This document shows, piece after piece, positions 17,588 through 25,536 of a DNA stretch of 29,051 nt (the first letter of the stretch is position 1; each line of letters opens with the position of its first letter). This stretch comes from an uncultured Gammaproteobacteria bacterium (lineage in GTDB: Bacteria > Pseudomonadota > Gammaproteobacteria > Arenicellales > UBA868). The notes beneath the pieces were generated by a model. That model saw only the letters and a list, made by a program, of their open reading frames with translations. It did no database searches and had not been told where the DNA came from. Position numbers and translations under genes: made by a program. The stretch covers positions 1 to 29,051 of the forward strand of contig CAJXBY010000010.1 of the NCBI GenBank assembly GCA_913051905.1, written 5' to 3'.

Positions 17588-18014
17588 TCCGCGGCTGGGA
17601 AGTGAATTCGCTCTTCCCGATTACGCAACCCAGGGGTCTGCCGGAATCGACCTTCGAGCCTGTCCCGATCAGGACCTGACCGTTGAACCCGGCCAATGCG
17701 AACTGATTCCAACCGGGCTCGCAATACACATTGCCGACCCTTCGATCACTGCGGTCTTACTGCCCCGCTCCGGACTGGGTCACAAGCACGGTATCGTGCT
17801 CGGCAATTTGGTGGGCCTGATTGACAGTGATTACCAGGGCCAGGTGATGGTATCGTGCTGGAACCGCAGTGGGTCTTCATTCACGATCCAACCCGGGGAC
17901 CGTATCGCCCAGATGGTCTTTCTGCCGGTCATTCAGGTAACCCTGGAACCTGTTGAGGAGTTCAGTAAAAGCGACCGTCACACAGGCGGATTCGGACATA
18001 CCGGAAAATCGTGA
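17559..18014 (+). CDS. dut: Deoxyuridine 5'-triphosphate nucleotidohydrolase
   Basis: A 151-residue trimeric dUTPase that hydrolyses dUTP to dUMP, keeping uracil out of DNA and supplying dTMP synthesis. All five motifs are present: [32 protein letters not shown] with catalytic D90, [10 protein letters not shown], and the C-terminal arm [12 protein letters not shown]. The last has His where GGFGSTG has Ser. The ATG at 17559 fits the family start; it lies inside the end of coaBC in another frame, so translation is coupled. An in-frame codon 21 bases earlier would only add a short non-conserved extension. The order coaBC-dut is as in E. coli. Confidence 0.97.
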   Translation: MQKIQLRILDPRLGSEFALPDYATQGSAGIDLRACPDQDLTVEPGQCELIPTGLAIHIADPSITAVLLPRSGLGHKHGIVLGNLVGLIDSDYQGQVMVSCWNRSGSSFTIQPGDRIAQMVFLPVIQVTLEPVEEFSKSDRHTGGFGHTGKS

Positions 18015-18084
18015 ACGCCAAAGCGCCTGAAGCGCGGCATTATCCCGCCGGCACGCTGTGTTCTTCCCGGCTCCGTAAATCGGG

Positions 18085-19677
18085 CTAGAAAGCCGCTGCA
18101 GCACCGTCGCAACGCGGGTCGCTTGCGCCTTCCATCAGGCCATCCGGGCCGACCACTACCGCACCGGCATGACCCATGACACCGTCATAGGCACTGATCA
18201 TCTCAAGATCGTGGCCGGCCTGCTTCAGCTGCTCGTAGAGTTCAGGATCAAAACGGTTTTCCATCCTGAGATTCGTCACTTCGCTGCCCCAGGTTCGCCC
18301 CAGCAACCAACGGGGTGCATTGATGGCCTGTTGCAGGTTCTGCCCAAACCGGGCATAGCGGGAAAAAATCATCGCCTGGGTCTGGGGCTGCCCTTCTCCG
18401 CCCATGGTGCCGTAAGCCATCACACGCCCATCGGACAAGTGAGCCAGAGCAGGCTGAATGGTATGGAACGGCCGCCGGAACGGTTTCAGGCAGTTATGGT
18501 GCTTCGGATTCAGCGAAAAACTGGCACCTCTGTTTTGCCAGGTGATTCCCGACCCTGGCAGAACAACCCCGCTACCAAATTCCCAGTAAAGACTCTGTAT
18601 AAAGCTCACGACCCGCCCACTACTGTCAGACGCTCCCAACCAGACCGTATCACCGGCACTCTGACTACCGGGCCACACAGCAGCTTTCCGGCGGTTCACC
18701 TGTGCAGCCAAGTCACGCAACACCTCCTCGCCCAGGAAATCTGCCGGATTGACCGACATATAAGCGGGATCAGTAATATAGCGATCTCGTATTCTGAAAG
18801 CCTGTTTCGTTGCCTCGATCAGCCCGTGGGCAAAGTCGAAGGATTCCGCCTGCTGCACGCCCAATCCGTCGTATATCCCGAGCAACAAGAGCGAGGCAAG
18901 ACCCTGGGTCGGCGGCGGCATATTGAACAACCGGTCTCCCTTTAGATCCAGCCTAAGTGGTGCAACCTGCAGGGGTTGATGACGCTCTAAATCAGACGCT
19001 GCCAAGGGACTACCTACAGATGCCAGGTCAGCAGCAACCTCAGCGGCCACCTCACCACGATAAAAATCGTCCAAGCCGTGTTGGGAGAGTCGCTCCAGAG
19101 TTGCAGCAAGGGCAGGCTGCCTGAAGTGCTCGCCCGGGTTGGGGGGTCTGCCCTCCGGTAGGTTGACCGGTGCGAAGCCGGGCAAGGACTTGAGTTCAGC
19201 CGACTTTTCCCATGTGTTGTCAGATTGTGTCTGGCTGACCGGGAATCCGTTTCGGGCGTAATGGAAGGCATCCTCCAGAAGACGGCCCAGGGGTAGCTTA
19301 CCGCCCCACCGTCGCCGGCTGTAGTCCATCGCGGCCTGCCAGCCGGACACTGTTCCCGCAACCGTGAGCGCCGCCATCGGCCCGCGTGCTGGTACGGCTT
19401 CGAATCCTGCAGCGTGGTAATAAGCGGGATCTGCACAACCCGCTGCCCCTCCGCAGGCATCGATTCCCACCGGCTCGCACCCCGGCTCGTGAATCAACCA
19501 GAAGTTGTCTCCACCAAGCCCGTTCATGTGGGGATACACCACCGCTATCGTTGAAGCTGCGGCAATCACCGCCTCAACCGCATCACCACCCTCCTGCAAA
19601 ATGCGTAGCCCAGCGCGGGCAGCAAGATGGTGCGGCGCGACGACCAGGCCTCCGAAACCTTGTGGTGGGAAGTTCAC
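18085..19677 (-). CDS. Gamma-glutamyltransferase-family Ntn hydrolase, cytoplasmic type
   Basis: A 530-residue member of the GGT/GgtA-like family that cleaves or transfers gamma-glutamyl or related acyl groups. Landmarks are VVAPHHLAARAGLRIL-x-x-GGDAVEA near the start, PHMNGLGGDNFW, a predicted autocatalytic Thr at T344 in AGDTVWLGASD, FGSGVVLPGSGI with QNRGASFSL, and TMGGEGQPQTQA near the end. It lacks the signal peptide of classical periplasmic GGT, and the GDT/WEFGSG variant is typical of a separate subfamily of unclear substrate. The GTG start is preceded by GAAGG about eleven bases away. It is transcribed alone, convergent with dut and divergent from the 90-residue protein. The substrate may be glutathione, a gamma-glutamyl catabolite or another amide. 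Confidence 0.9.
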   Translation of the reverse strand: MNFPPQGFGGLVVAPHHLAARAGLRILQEGGDAVEAVIAAASTIAVVYPHMNGLGGDNFWLIHEPGCEPVGIDACGGAAGCADPAYYHAAGFEAVPARGPMAALTVAGTVSGWQAAMDYSRRRWGGKLPLGRLLEDAFHYARNGFPVSQTQSDNTWEKSAELKSLPGFAPVNLPEGRPPNPGEHFRQPALAATLERLSQHGLDDFYRGEVAAEVAADLASVGSPLAASDLERHQPLQVAPLRLDLKGDRLFNMPPPTQGLASLLLLGIYDGLGVQQAESFDFAHGLIEATKQAFRIRDRYITDPAYMSVNPADFLGEEVLRDLAAQVNRRKAAVWPGSQSAGDTVWLGASDSSGRVVSFIQSLYWEFGSGVVLPGSGITWQNRGASFSLNPKHHNCLKPFRRPFHTIQPALAHLSDGRVMAYGTMGGEGQPQTQAMIFSRYARFGQNLQQAINAPRWLLGRTWGSEVTNLRMENRFDPELYEQLKQAGHDLEMISAYDGVMGHAGAVVVGPDGLMEGASDPRCDGAAAAF

Positions 19678-19813
19678 CGACCCTAGCGCCTTCGGACCGT
19701 ATTCAAGACCATTCCGGGACCCGGACTATGTTCAAGTCAGCAGAATCTCGTAGTGGACTCCTTGTCCTGCTCACTTCTGAGAGCCTTGAGTCAGTGGCGA
19801 AAAGAGTCGTTTG

Positions 19814-19843
19814 CTTAACACAGGGATAGAAAAAGGTTAAAAT
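19814..19843 (+). promoter_or_regulatory. Strong sigma-70-like promoter for the 90-residue protein
   Basis: TTAACA (19814-19819) has one mismatch from the -35 consensus, the spacer is 18 bases, and TAAAAT (19838-19843) has one mismatch from the -10 consensus. It lies in a locally AT-rich patch. It is among the best promoters in the window and would give a leader of about 140 bases. Confidence 0.6.
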
Positions 19844-19881
19844 ATATGGTTTGCCTGAGGGTGTGCAACATTCCAGCGATC

Positions 19882-19898
19882 GCCGCCCGGCGGGCGGC
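19882..19898 (+). promoter_or_regulatory. GC-rich hairpin in the leader of the 90-residue protein
   Basis: GCCGCCCG, one base, then CGGGCGGC make a perfect 8-base inverted repeat. It could fold as a six-base all-GC stem with a five-base loop. No T tract follows, so it is not a standard terminator. It could shape the leader RNA or be a dyad operator. Confidence 0.45.
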
Positions 19899-19988
19899 CT
19901 GTCAGACGCGCGCTGCAGGCCAAAGAATAGCAGGATTTACCATAGAACATAGACCGCGCGGGATAACAACCACCACCAAGGTCACTCC

Positions 19989-20261
19989 ATGACTCAGGCC
20001 AGAGCAATTACAAAGAAAGGCGACCAAAACATCGTCCTTGACCTCGAAAACTTTTCCCATCTGGAATATGGCGTCGTAGAAATAGAAAAAGCAGACCTCC
20101 CCAGCGGTGGTTCTAACGGACGCTGTTACCGCTATGTTGTTGCCAACACCGTGTCCACAGTCACCGGATACCGGCAGGGGACAAAGCGCGAGGTATCGAG
20201 TTATGTCTCGACTCTGATTGAAGACCTTAATCTGCGCACGATCCCCAAGAAAAAGATCTGA
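19989..20261 (+). CDS. Unrecognised 90-residue protein
   Basis: I do not recognise this protein. It has no signal peptide or membrane segment. The first third is acidic and probably beta-rich (around IVLDLENFSHLEYGVVEIEK). The middle holds a Gly/Ser turn and GRCYRYVVANTVSTVTGYR. The end is a helix-like segment followed by a basic tail (RTIPKKKI). Its reality is supported by the near-consensus promoter at 19814-19843, an ATG start, and an isolated position with no better frame on either strand. The basic tail could suit nucleic-acid binding, but no known motif supports that. It may be a small lineage-specific regulator or a conserved hypothetical. Confidence 0.6.
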   Translation: MTQARAITKKGDQNIVLDLENFSHLEYGVVEIEKADLPSGGSNGRCYRYVVANTVSTVTGYRQGTKREVSSYVSTLIEDLNLRTIPKKKI

Positions 20262-20411
20262 ACAGGTTTTCATCAGACTAGTCCACTGCTCCTGGAGTAC
20301 TCCGTCAGATAGCGAATCCCTAACGGGTGCGTCTCGACAACGTCGATAATCGCGGTGGCGACCATTCCTCGTTTTTGAACTTTGTCGGGCGCCAAAGCAC
20401 CCGAAATCGCG

Positions 20412-21146
20412 ATGAACCCCACCGTAGAGCCTATCTCCCTCGGTCACTTGGCACTGGCGTTTCTGCCTGTGCTGATTGTACTGGTGATCCAGATTCGCTG
20501 GGCACTACCCGTGCGATCAACCGCTTACGGCATTGTCCGGATGCTGCTTCAGCTTCTGCTGGTTGGCTATGTACTGGTGTATCTCTTTGAGTCCGAGAAC
20601 GCCTGGATCGTCTGCGCGGTGATCATTGTGATGATCACGATTTCGAGTTGGATCGCACTGCGCCCGATAGCCGAGCAGCGTCCACGACTCTATCTTATAA
20701 CTGCGGCGGCCATTGGCGTAGGAGGCATTCCCTGCCTGTTTCTGGCTACCGAGTTCGTCCTGGATCTGACACCCTGGTACGCGCCCCAATACCTGATACC
20801 GCTTGCCGGTATGGTATTCGCCAACGCGATGAACACGGTCAGCATCGCTGCGGAGCGACACACGAATGAGATCACACGCGGTCAGGATCAGAAATCTGCC
20901 CGCCGCGTTGCCTTTGGAGCGGCTCTGATCCCACTGGTAAACTCCCTGTTTGCGGTCGGCCTGGTATCGCTACCCGGAATGATGACAGGTCAGGTTCTGG
21001 CCGGAATTTCCCCGCTGATAGCAGCACGCTACCAGATCCTGGTGATGTGCATCCTATTCGGCTCTTCCGGAATCGCAGCAGCCTGCTATCTGCACTGGTG
21101 TAGGCCGCGGCATCTGGCATCCCCACGGCCTCCGGGGTCACGATGA
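20412..21146 (+). CDS. FetB/UPF0014-family ABC transporter permease
   Basis: A 244-residue polytopic inner-membrane protein related to E. coli FetB (YbbM), whose FetA-FetB complex is linked to iron export and peroxide resistance. About seven hydrophobic segments are seen. The family signatures are VRMLLQLLLVGYVL near residues 42-56, the conserved GMVFANAMNTVSIAAER region, and the LPGMMTGQVLAGISP-x-x-AARYQI segment near the end. I start at the ATG at 20412; an in-frame codon 30 bases earlier adds a non-conserved stretch. The ribosome binding site is weak. No gene for the ATP-binding partner FetA lies on either side, which is unusual. The metal specificity is inferred from the family only. Confidence 0.85.
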   Translation: MNPTVEPISLGHLALAFLPVLIVLVIQIRWALPVRSTAYGIVRMLLQLLLVGYVLVYLFESENAWIVCAVIIVMITISSWIALRPIAEQRPRLYLITAAAIGVGGIPCLFLATEFVLDLTPWYAPQYLIPLAGMVFANAMNTVSIAAERHTNEITRGQDQKSARRVAFGAALIPLVNSLFAVGLVSLPGMMTGQVLAGISPLIAARYQILVMCILFGSSGIAAACYLHWCRPRHLASPRPPGSR

Positions 21147-21252
21147 TCGTCCCTGAATTAACATCAAAACTGGAGTGAAACGCCTTCCATACAGAGTCAG
21201 CAACACCCGTCGGGAACGCTCTTACTCACTCGCGACTCAATCCAGTCTTTGC

Positions 21253-21489
21253 TCAAGTAAGCAATCGCCCGTAGTCGGCCAATTCGTCAGCGATGCTCGT
21301 CTCCTCGGGTAACGCTCTCGATGCCCTGGAATACCAGTATCGGGCATTCGACAGATCACCCTCTTCCCTGTGGATGATGGCGTGTAGCCAGCAGGCCTCT
21401 CTAGAGTCGATTTTCTGTACGATTTTGTGCGCGTCGTCCCATTTTCCGTCCCGGCAAAGGGTTAGCGCCTTGTTTAGGTCCTGATTCAC
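21253..21489 (-). CDS. Small conserved TPR-like protein
   Basis: A 78-residue soluble protein made of helical-hairpin sequence: LTLCRDGKWDDAHKIVQ, then ACWLHAIIHREEGDLSNARYWYSRA. The second part has the spacing of a single TPR unit. Short proteins with this WLHA-x-x-H-R-x-EGD-x-x-NA-x-YWY pattern are common in proteobacteria, but I know of no assigned function. The start is GTG with AAGG about eight to nine bases upstream. It stands alone on the minus strand, downstream of the lipoprotein gene, with a 171-base gap between them. A protein-binding role is plausible. Confidence 0.7.
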   Translation of the reverse strand: MNQDLNKALTLCRDGKWDDAHKIVQKIDSREACWLHAIIHREEGDLSNARYWYSRASRALPEETSIADELADYGRLLT

Positions 21490-21660
21490 ACTTGCGCCTT
21501 ATTATTCTTTGCAGAATTCCGCACTCAAAAATAACTGCGAGAACTTCAATAGCGGGTCCGATCGGGCTTGTGGCCTGTTGAAAGCACGCCGTTCACTGTC
21601 CACACTCTATCAGTCGAGCCCGATAGTCCGCAAATAGCAAAGCAAGGCGTCCACCGGCCA

Positions 21661-22596
21661 CTATTGGTTTTGTTTTGGTTTTTCTTGAAAAACGTAACAC
21701 GTGACCGATATCGTGTGGTTCTCTGACACGTTGGCAAAGGTATACGTGGATCCTCCTGTTCCCCCGCTCACCCATACCTCGTCTATGGAGAGATCTGCCC
21801 AGAGATTCCCAGCACCTACCGAAATATCAAACGTCTGGTTATTGCCCTCGGAAACGGATACGGTGCCGTTTGGAGAAATACTGCAATTGCCAGACGTCAC
21901 GCTGGCGACGATGCTGTAGGTTGCGGGTTCGGGTTCCGACTCTGGTTTCGGTGCCGCGGGCGGTGGCTCGACCAGCGGCGGACAAACGAAGCTCGCACTG
22001 ACACGTTGTTCTGACTTTACGTCCGAAAGGGTGTAGGTCTGGCCTGCTGCAAGCGTTACCGCTTCACCATTAACTAAGACTTCGGAAGCACCACAACCAG
22101 GGTCCGGGGACACCATGAAGGTGATACTGTCATACGCTTTAACATTGAAAACACCCGCCACCGAATGCGGTACCGTTGACGTCGGCGATCGTCGGACAGG
22201 TGTAACTTTTCCGTTTGTGGTTGGCGTGACCTCAACGTTGAAGCAGCCGGCATACAATGCAACATTTGCGGCGCTATCGACGGCGCTGCCCACGTTGGGC
22301 TTCTGTTTGTAAACCTTGCCCTGTCCTTGTGCAGCCGTACAATTTCCGTTGTGGTGAACGGTGACCGACCCCGTCATCCCGGCCGCCTCATAGGCGGCAA
22401 TCGCCTCAATGGGTGTTCTGTCCCTTAACTCTGGCAACCTCGAGGCCACAGAGAATTGACCGCCACCCTCCTGCACAATCCCGGTATCCGTGGTGGGCTT
22501 ATCGCCACTACAACCCGAGAAAATAGACGTTGCGACCAGCAAGCCGGAAGTAGCGAGACCCTGGCAAATGGACGCTATTCCCTTATCGATTCGCAT
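21661..22596 (-). CDS. Lipoprotein with two beta-type repeat domains
   Basis: A 311-residue predicted lipoprotein. The N-terminus has a basic start, a hydrophobic stretch and a lipobox-like FSGC with the acylated Cys at residue 29. Two domains follow that resemble the divergent InlB B-repeat/Flg_new type. The first is about residues 120-205, ending in TLSDVKSEQRVSASFVC. The second is about 228-305, with ISPNGTVSVSEGNNQTF and YTFANVSENHTISVTC. They are separated by a Pro/Glu linker. Several cysteines suggest disulfides after export. An in-frame GTG 39 bases upstream gives a longer form; I prefer the ATG at 22596 because it puts the charged residues just before the hydrophobic run. Its likely place is the envelope surface or outer membrane. 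The upstream gap is strikingly AT-rich. Confidence 0.75.
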   Translation of the reverse strand: MRIDKGIASICQGLATSGLLVATSIFSGCSGDKPTTDTGIVQEGGGQFSVASRLPELRDRTPIEAIAAYEAAGMTGSVTVHHNGNCTAAQGQGKVYKQKPNVGSAVDSAANVALYAGCFNVEVTPTTNGKVTPVRRSPTSTVPHSVAGVFNVKAYDSITFMVSPDPGCGASEVLVNGEAVTLAAGQTYTLSDVKSEQRVSASFVCPPLVEPPPAAPKPESEPEPATYSIVASVTSGNCSISPNGTVSVSEGNNQTFDISVGAGNLWADLSIDEVWVSGGTGGSTYTFANVSENHTISVTCYVFQEKPKQNQ

Positions 22597-22890
22597 ATTC
22601 GGGGATCCAGCCTCAGGGGTGGGAAGTTCTGACACCGTAACGCACGAAGAATCTTATTGAGAATACATTCGTATCACATTGTTATAAAATATCTATTCTC
22701 CTATATTAAAGCAAAGAAAAATGGGGATAAAATGGGAACTTGATGTCTATTAGCTTGGGCGCGCTATTAATTTGCGCAACCGGAGTACCAACCGTTGGCT
22801 AGGAGTTCTTGAAGCGAAACCAGAAAAGCCCGCGCTCTGGGATGGGCCTCGTCTACAGGCAATCCAGCCGACAGCGGGGCATTAACCGAA
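22597..22890. other. AT-rich intergenic stretch with possible minus-strand promoter
   Basis: From about 22650 to 22740 the sequence is far more AT-rich than its surroundings, with poly-A/T tracts. On the minus strand TTGCTT (complement of 22709-22714), 17 bases and TATTTT (complement of 22686-22691) could form a weak promoter for the lipoprotein gene. The rest, to the dioxygenase stop at 22891, shows no gene or terminator I can support. Confidence 0.35.
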
Positions 22891-23814
22891 TTAAACCTCG
22901 TGGGTATGGCTATCCGACTGAATCCCTTTCCCCTCGCCCACTGCCTGGTGCTGCCAGGGACCAACGTACCCTTTAGACCAGTCCGGCGGTAGCTCGCATC
23001 CGCGGGGATCGTGGCTTGCATACCGCGCAGGTTCACCGCACACCACCACACCATCGTATTTATTGGCAAGCGGATTAAACGCATAGGGCATTGAATCGGC
23101 GGAAGAATAGACATTCAACAGCAGTGGCCGCATTTTTGCGGAAGTATTCTGGTGTGACCCGTGAATCACCCGACAGTTCAAAACAACAACTGAACCAGCT
23201 GACCCGGTCAGATTGACAACCTGATTTTCCCAGCCGGGTTCGAGGTTCTCTTCCGGAATCCGCAGCACCCAGTTGCGGTCTTTATCGTACATGCTGTGGA
23301 GTTCGCCTCGATGAGATCCTTTAATGGTCATCAGTGGCCCTTGCTCGACACCACAATCTTCAAGGTAAAGACCGATCGTAATCGGACTGTAATCCGTATG
23401 CGGCCAGGCGGGGATATCCTGATGCCAATCAAACTGCTGACCGACCCTAGGCCACTTGAAATTGAGTTTGGAATGATAGAACTTGACATGGGGTCCACAA
23501 AGGTCTGCAGCCAACCCGACAATGGGTGACTCAGAGGCAAAAAGCCAGAAATCCGGATGATGGCAGACCGGGTTGTTGAGACGTCTCAGGGCTGGTCTCT
23601 CTGGAGAGTGGCCTGATTCAAGTACATAGGCTGCATCATTTTCCATGAGATCTCTTGCCTTTTCGACGCACTCTGAAGCTGCATGGCGCAACCGCTCCAG
23701 CCACCGCCTCCCGATAAAGCCTTCCAGAACCAGACTTCCATCTGCAAAGAACGATACACGCTGTTCGGTGGTAATAGTTTTTGCAGGATAACTCAACACA
23801 TCAGCTTCAAGCAT
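22891..23814 (-). CDS. Phytanoyl-CoA dioxygenase-family Fe(II)/2-oxoglutarate oxygenase
   Basis: A 307-residue cytoplasmic oxygenase that likely hydroxylates a small organic substrate using 2-oxoglutarate and O2. The iron-binding facial triad is visible as H131 and D133 in FDWHQDIPAW and H218 in RVIHGSHQN. R229 in AKMRPLLLN is placed to bind 2-oxoglutarate. The FYHSKLNFKWPRVGQQ segment and GPLMTIKGSHRG are typical of the PhyH group. The ATG has AGGAG seven bases upstream. A promoter with two palindromes precedes it (23982-24043), so it is probably transcribed on its own rather than simply with the MFS gene upstream. The substrate is unknown; ectoine-type, fatty-acyl and natural-product substrates are all found in this family. 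Confidence 0.88.
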   Translation of the reverse strand: MLEADVLSYPAKTITTEQRVSFFADGSLVLEGFIGRRWLERLRHAASECVEKARDLMENDAAYVLESGHSPERPALRRLNNPVCHHPDFWLFASESPIVGLAADLCGPHVKFYHSKLNFKWPRVGQQFDWHQDIPAWPHTDYSPITIGLYLEDCGVEQGPLMTIKGSHRGELHSMYDKDRNWVLRIPEENLEPGWENQVVNLTGSAGSVVVLNCRVIHGSHQNTSAKMRPLLLNVYSSADSMPYAFNPLANKYDGVVVCGEPARYASHDPRGCELPPDWSKGYVGPWQHQAVGEGKGIQSDSHTHEV

Positions 23815-23981
23815 CGTTCTCTCCTGGACATTGAATCTGCACCAGAGTAACCATCGGTATGTCTTTTTTCAGGAACCCATAGGCCCGCAATTACGATCTT
23901 CCAGCATCACGGTCATTGGAATTATCCCGCCACGGTTTCTGGGTATCTTATGATTTTGTTGTTCAATTCATTCAGCAACGA

Positions 23982-24010
23982 TTTATAGACCAGACGTGTA
24001 CACGGCGCAA
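23982..24010 (-). promoter_or_regulatory. Promoter of the PhyH-family oxygenase
   Basis: On the minus strand TTGCGC (complement of 24005-24010), 17 bases and TATAAA (complement of 23982-23987) make a plausible sigma-70 promoter. The spacer holds the perfect 10-base palindrome CGTGTACACG (23995-24004). The leader would be about 160 bases. Confidence 0.5.
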
Positions 24011-24021
24011 ATGTCACTTGT

Positions 24022-24043
24022 TATTGGGTCAAAAGACCCAATA
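24022..24043. repeat. Perfect 9-bp inverted repeat upstream of the oxygenase promoter
   Basis: TATTGGGTC, four bases (AAAA), then GACCCAATA. It sits about 11 bases upstream of the oxygenase -35 and about 57 bases past the MFS stop. No T tract follows on either strand, so it is less like a terminator than an operator for a dimeric regulator. A weak terminator or RNA hairpin remains possible. Confidence 0.6.
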
Positions 24044-24100
24044 GCTCTGAACTTGATAATTTCCTGCCAACGGTTTTCCACGCGGTCCCCGTCTAGCAAG

Positions 24101-25297
24101 TCATGTACGATGGGGTGGGTTGGTAAATGCAGGTGTAGATTTCAGTTGTAGGTCAGGAACCACAATCAGTGCACCGGCGACAGTTGTAAACAGCATTAGC
24201 GGCCCAAAACTACCGAATCCACTGCTCATGTAAAACCACCCTCCAAGGGCCGACGCCGCGAGCCAACCCATACTGGCAACCGTACTATTCAATCCCATGA
24301 TGACACCGCGAACTTCTGCGGGACCTTCGGCGAGTGCCGCCATCATTGGGGGCCTAGACAACGCATTGAACAAGGAGAAACCGACCCCCACAACGGTGGT
24401 GGTTATTAGCCCCGGCGTCCAAAGAAACCAGATCAGACCAAATGCACCCGACAATAGCAGCATCGCGGCAATGCTTTTTCTCCGGAACGGATACCGATCT
24501 GCGAGTTGTCCGCCCAGTATCGTGCCTGCGATGTTACCCAACGCAAATCCAACCAGGGGCACCGTTACAGCTCCGATCTGAAGATCATAGATCGTTCGAA
24601 GAAATGCCGGGTAGAAGAAAGCCGCCAGCCCAAAACCAATGCGTTCCAGGACCAGCGAGCCAAAGAGCCTCACAACTGGACCGGTGAGCGTCTGCGGAAG
24701 AGTGGGTGGTGTAGTGCCGGCAGGGCCGCGAGAAAATTCCGTTTTCTCTGACGGTCTGCCTGTGTTTGCCAGAAGGAGGATCGCAGCAAGAACCGCTACC
24801 CCGGCGACTGTGACATGCACGCCCCGCCATCCGATCGAAGCCCCGATCAGAGCCGCCGAGGGTGTGCCTATCAGCAAGGTCAAGGATTGGCCACTCATCA
24901 CCCAGCCCAGCGCTCGGCCGCGTTGCGGGTCGGGTGTCCGCAATGAGACCTCAGCCATCGAGACTGCAGTGAACGAACCACAAAAAGCAGCCGCAAGGGC
25001 AACACAAAACACCATGGACCAGTAGTGTTCTGTCACGGAAACTGCCACCAGCGACGCGGCAAGACCGGCCGGGCCGGCAACAAGGAAGAAACGGCGACCC
25101 CACCGGTCTGCGCCTTTCCCTGCTAGAAACGATGCGATACCCCAGAAAACAGCCGTCATCCCGAACAAGTTGGCGATCGCCGGCAGGCCAACTGCAAAAT
25201 CGGCCGCCATCTCGATAAGAAACGGCGCCCGGGTCGAACCACTCGCGGTTGCAGCGAACATGCCGATACAACAGGCGATTACCAGTGCCCAGGGCAT
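24101..25297 (-). CDS. Major facilitator superfamily transporter
   Basis: A 398-residue inner-membrane carrier with about twelve hydrophobic segments in two halves, joined by a hydrophilic loop at about residues 178-205. The MFS motif A between TM2 and TM3 is clear (GKGADRWGRRFF), and a related copy occurs in the second half (GGQLADRYPFRRK). It resembles the DHA1/AraJ-like drug and metabolite exporters. The ATG at 25297 has GGAG about 14 bases upstream, which is rather far. It lies upstream of the PhyH-family gene on the same strand, separated by 286 bases holding that gene's promoter. A shared metabolite is a reasonable guess only. Confidence 0.88.
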   Translation of the reverse strand: MPWALVIACCIGMFAATASGSTRAPFLIEMAADFAVGLPAIANLFGMTAVFWGIASFLAGKGADRWGRRFFLVAGPAGLAASLVAVSVTEHYWSMVFCVALAAAFCGSFTAVSMAEVSLRTPDPQRGRALGWVMSGQSLTLLIGTPSAALIGASIGWRGVHVTVAGVAVLAAILLLANTGRPSEKTEFSRGPAGTTPPTLPQTLTGPVVRLFGSLVLERIGFGLAAFFYPAFLRTIYDLQIGAVTVPLVGFALGNIAGTILGGQLADRYPFRRKSIAAMLLLSGAFGLIWFLWTPGLITTTVVGVGFSLFNALSRPPMMAALAEGPAEVRGVIMGLNSTVASMGWLAASALGGWFYMSSGFGSFGPLMLFTTVAGALIVVPDLQLKSTPAFTNPPHRT

Positions 25298-25536
25298 CGT
25301 TGGAACTGCGACTCCTGTCTGAAACTATGCGGCCTACTGGTCGGAACGAACCGGCCGCTTTGATGCCTGATCCGCGGTTAAGGCGACCGCAAAGACGCGT
25401 TCGCAGCGGCCTTTAGGTGCCGCACGCGACGCTTTCAGGTTGCCAGACCGGCAAGGATGCCTGTGCGTTACCGGGCTGGGGCTACGGGGACTCTCCACCG
25501 CTGCTAGAACGCAGACAGCGGGTAGGTCCGACTGTC

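Larger units (their letters stand above)
19678..19988. other. 311-base intergenic region between divergent genes
   Basis: No gene is supported here. The right half holds a good plus-strand promoter (19814-19843) and a GC-rich hairpin (19882-19898), leaving a leader of roughly 140 bases for the small protein at 19989. No tRNA or terminator is seen. Confidence 0.6.

Noticed and set aside
18169..18945. 258-codon plus-strand open frame inside the GGT-family gene
   Set aside because: It is long but antisense to a well-supported enzyme, and its translation has no family motif.
21561..21624. Inverted repeat ATCGGGCT and AGCCCGAT with a 48-base gap, between the lipoprotein and small TPR-like genes
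   Set aside because: The arms are only eight bases, the gap is long and no T tract follows; chance is likely.
25298..25536. Gap between the MFS and GFA genes with several GC-rich near-repeats such as GGCCGC
   Set aside because: The repeats are short and imperfect and no frame gives a recognisable protein, so neither a decayed gene nor a repeat array is supported.
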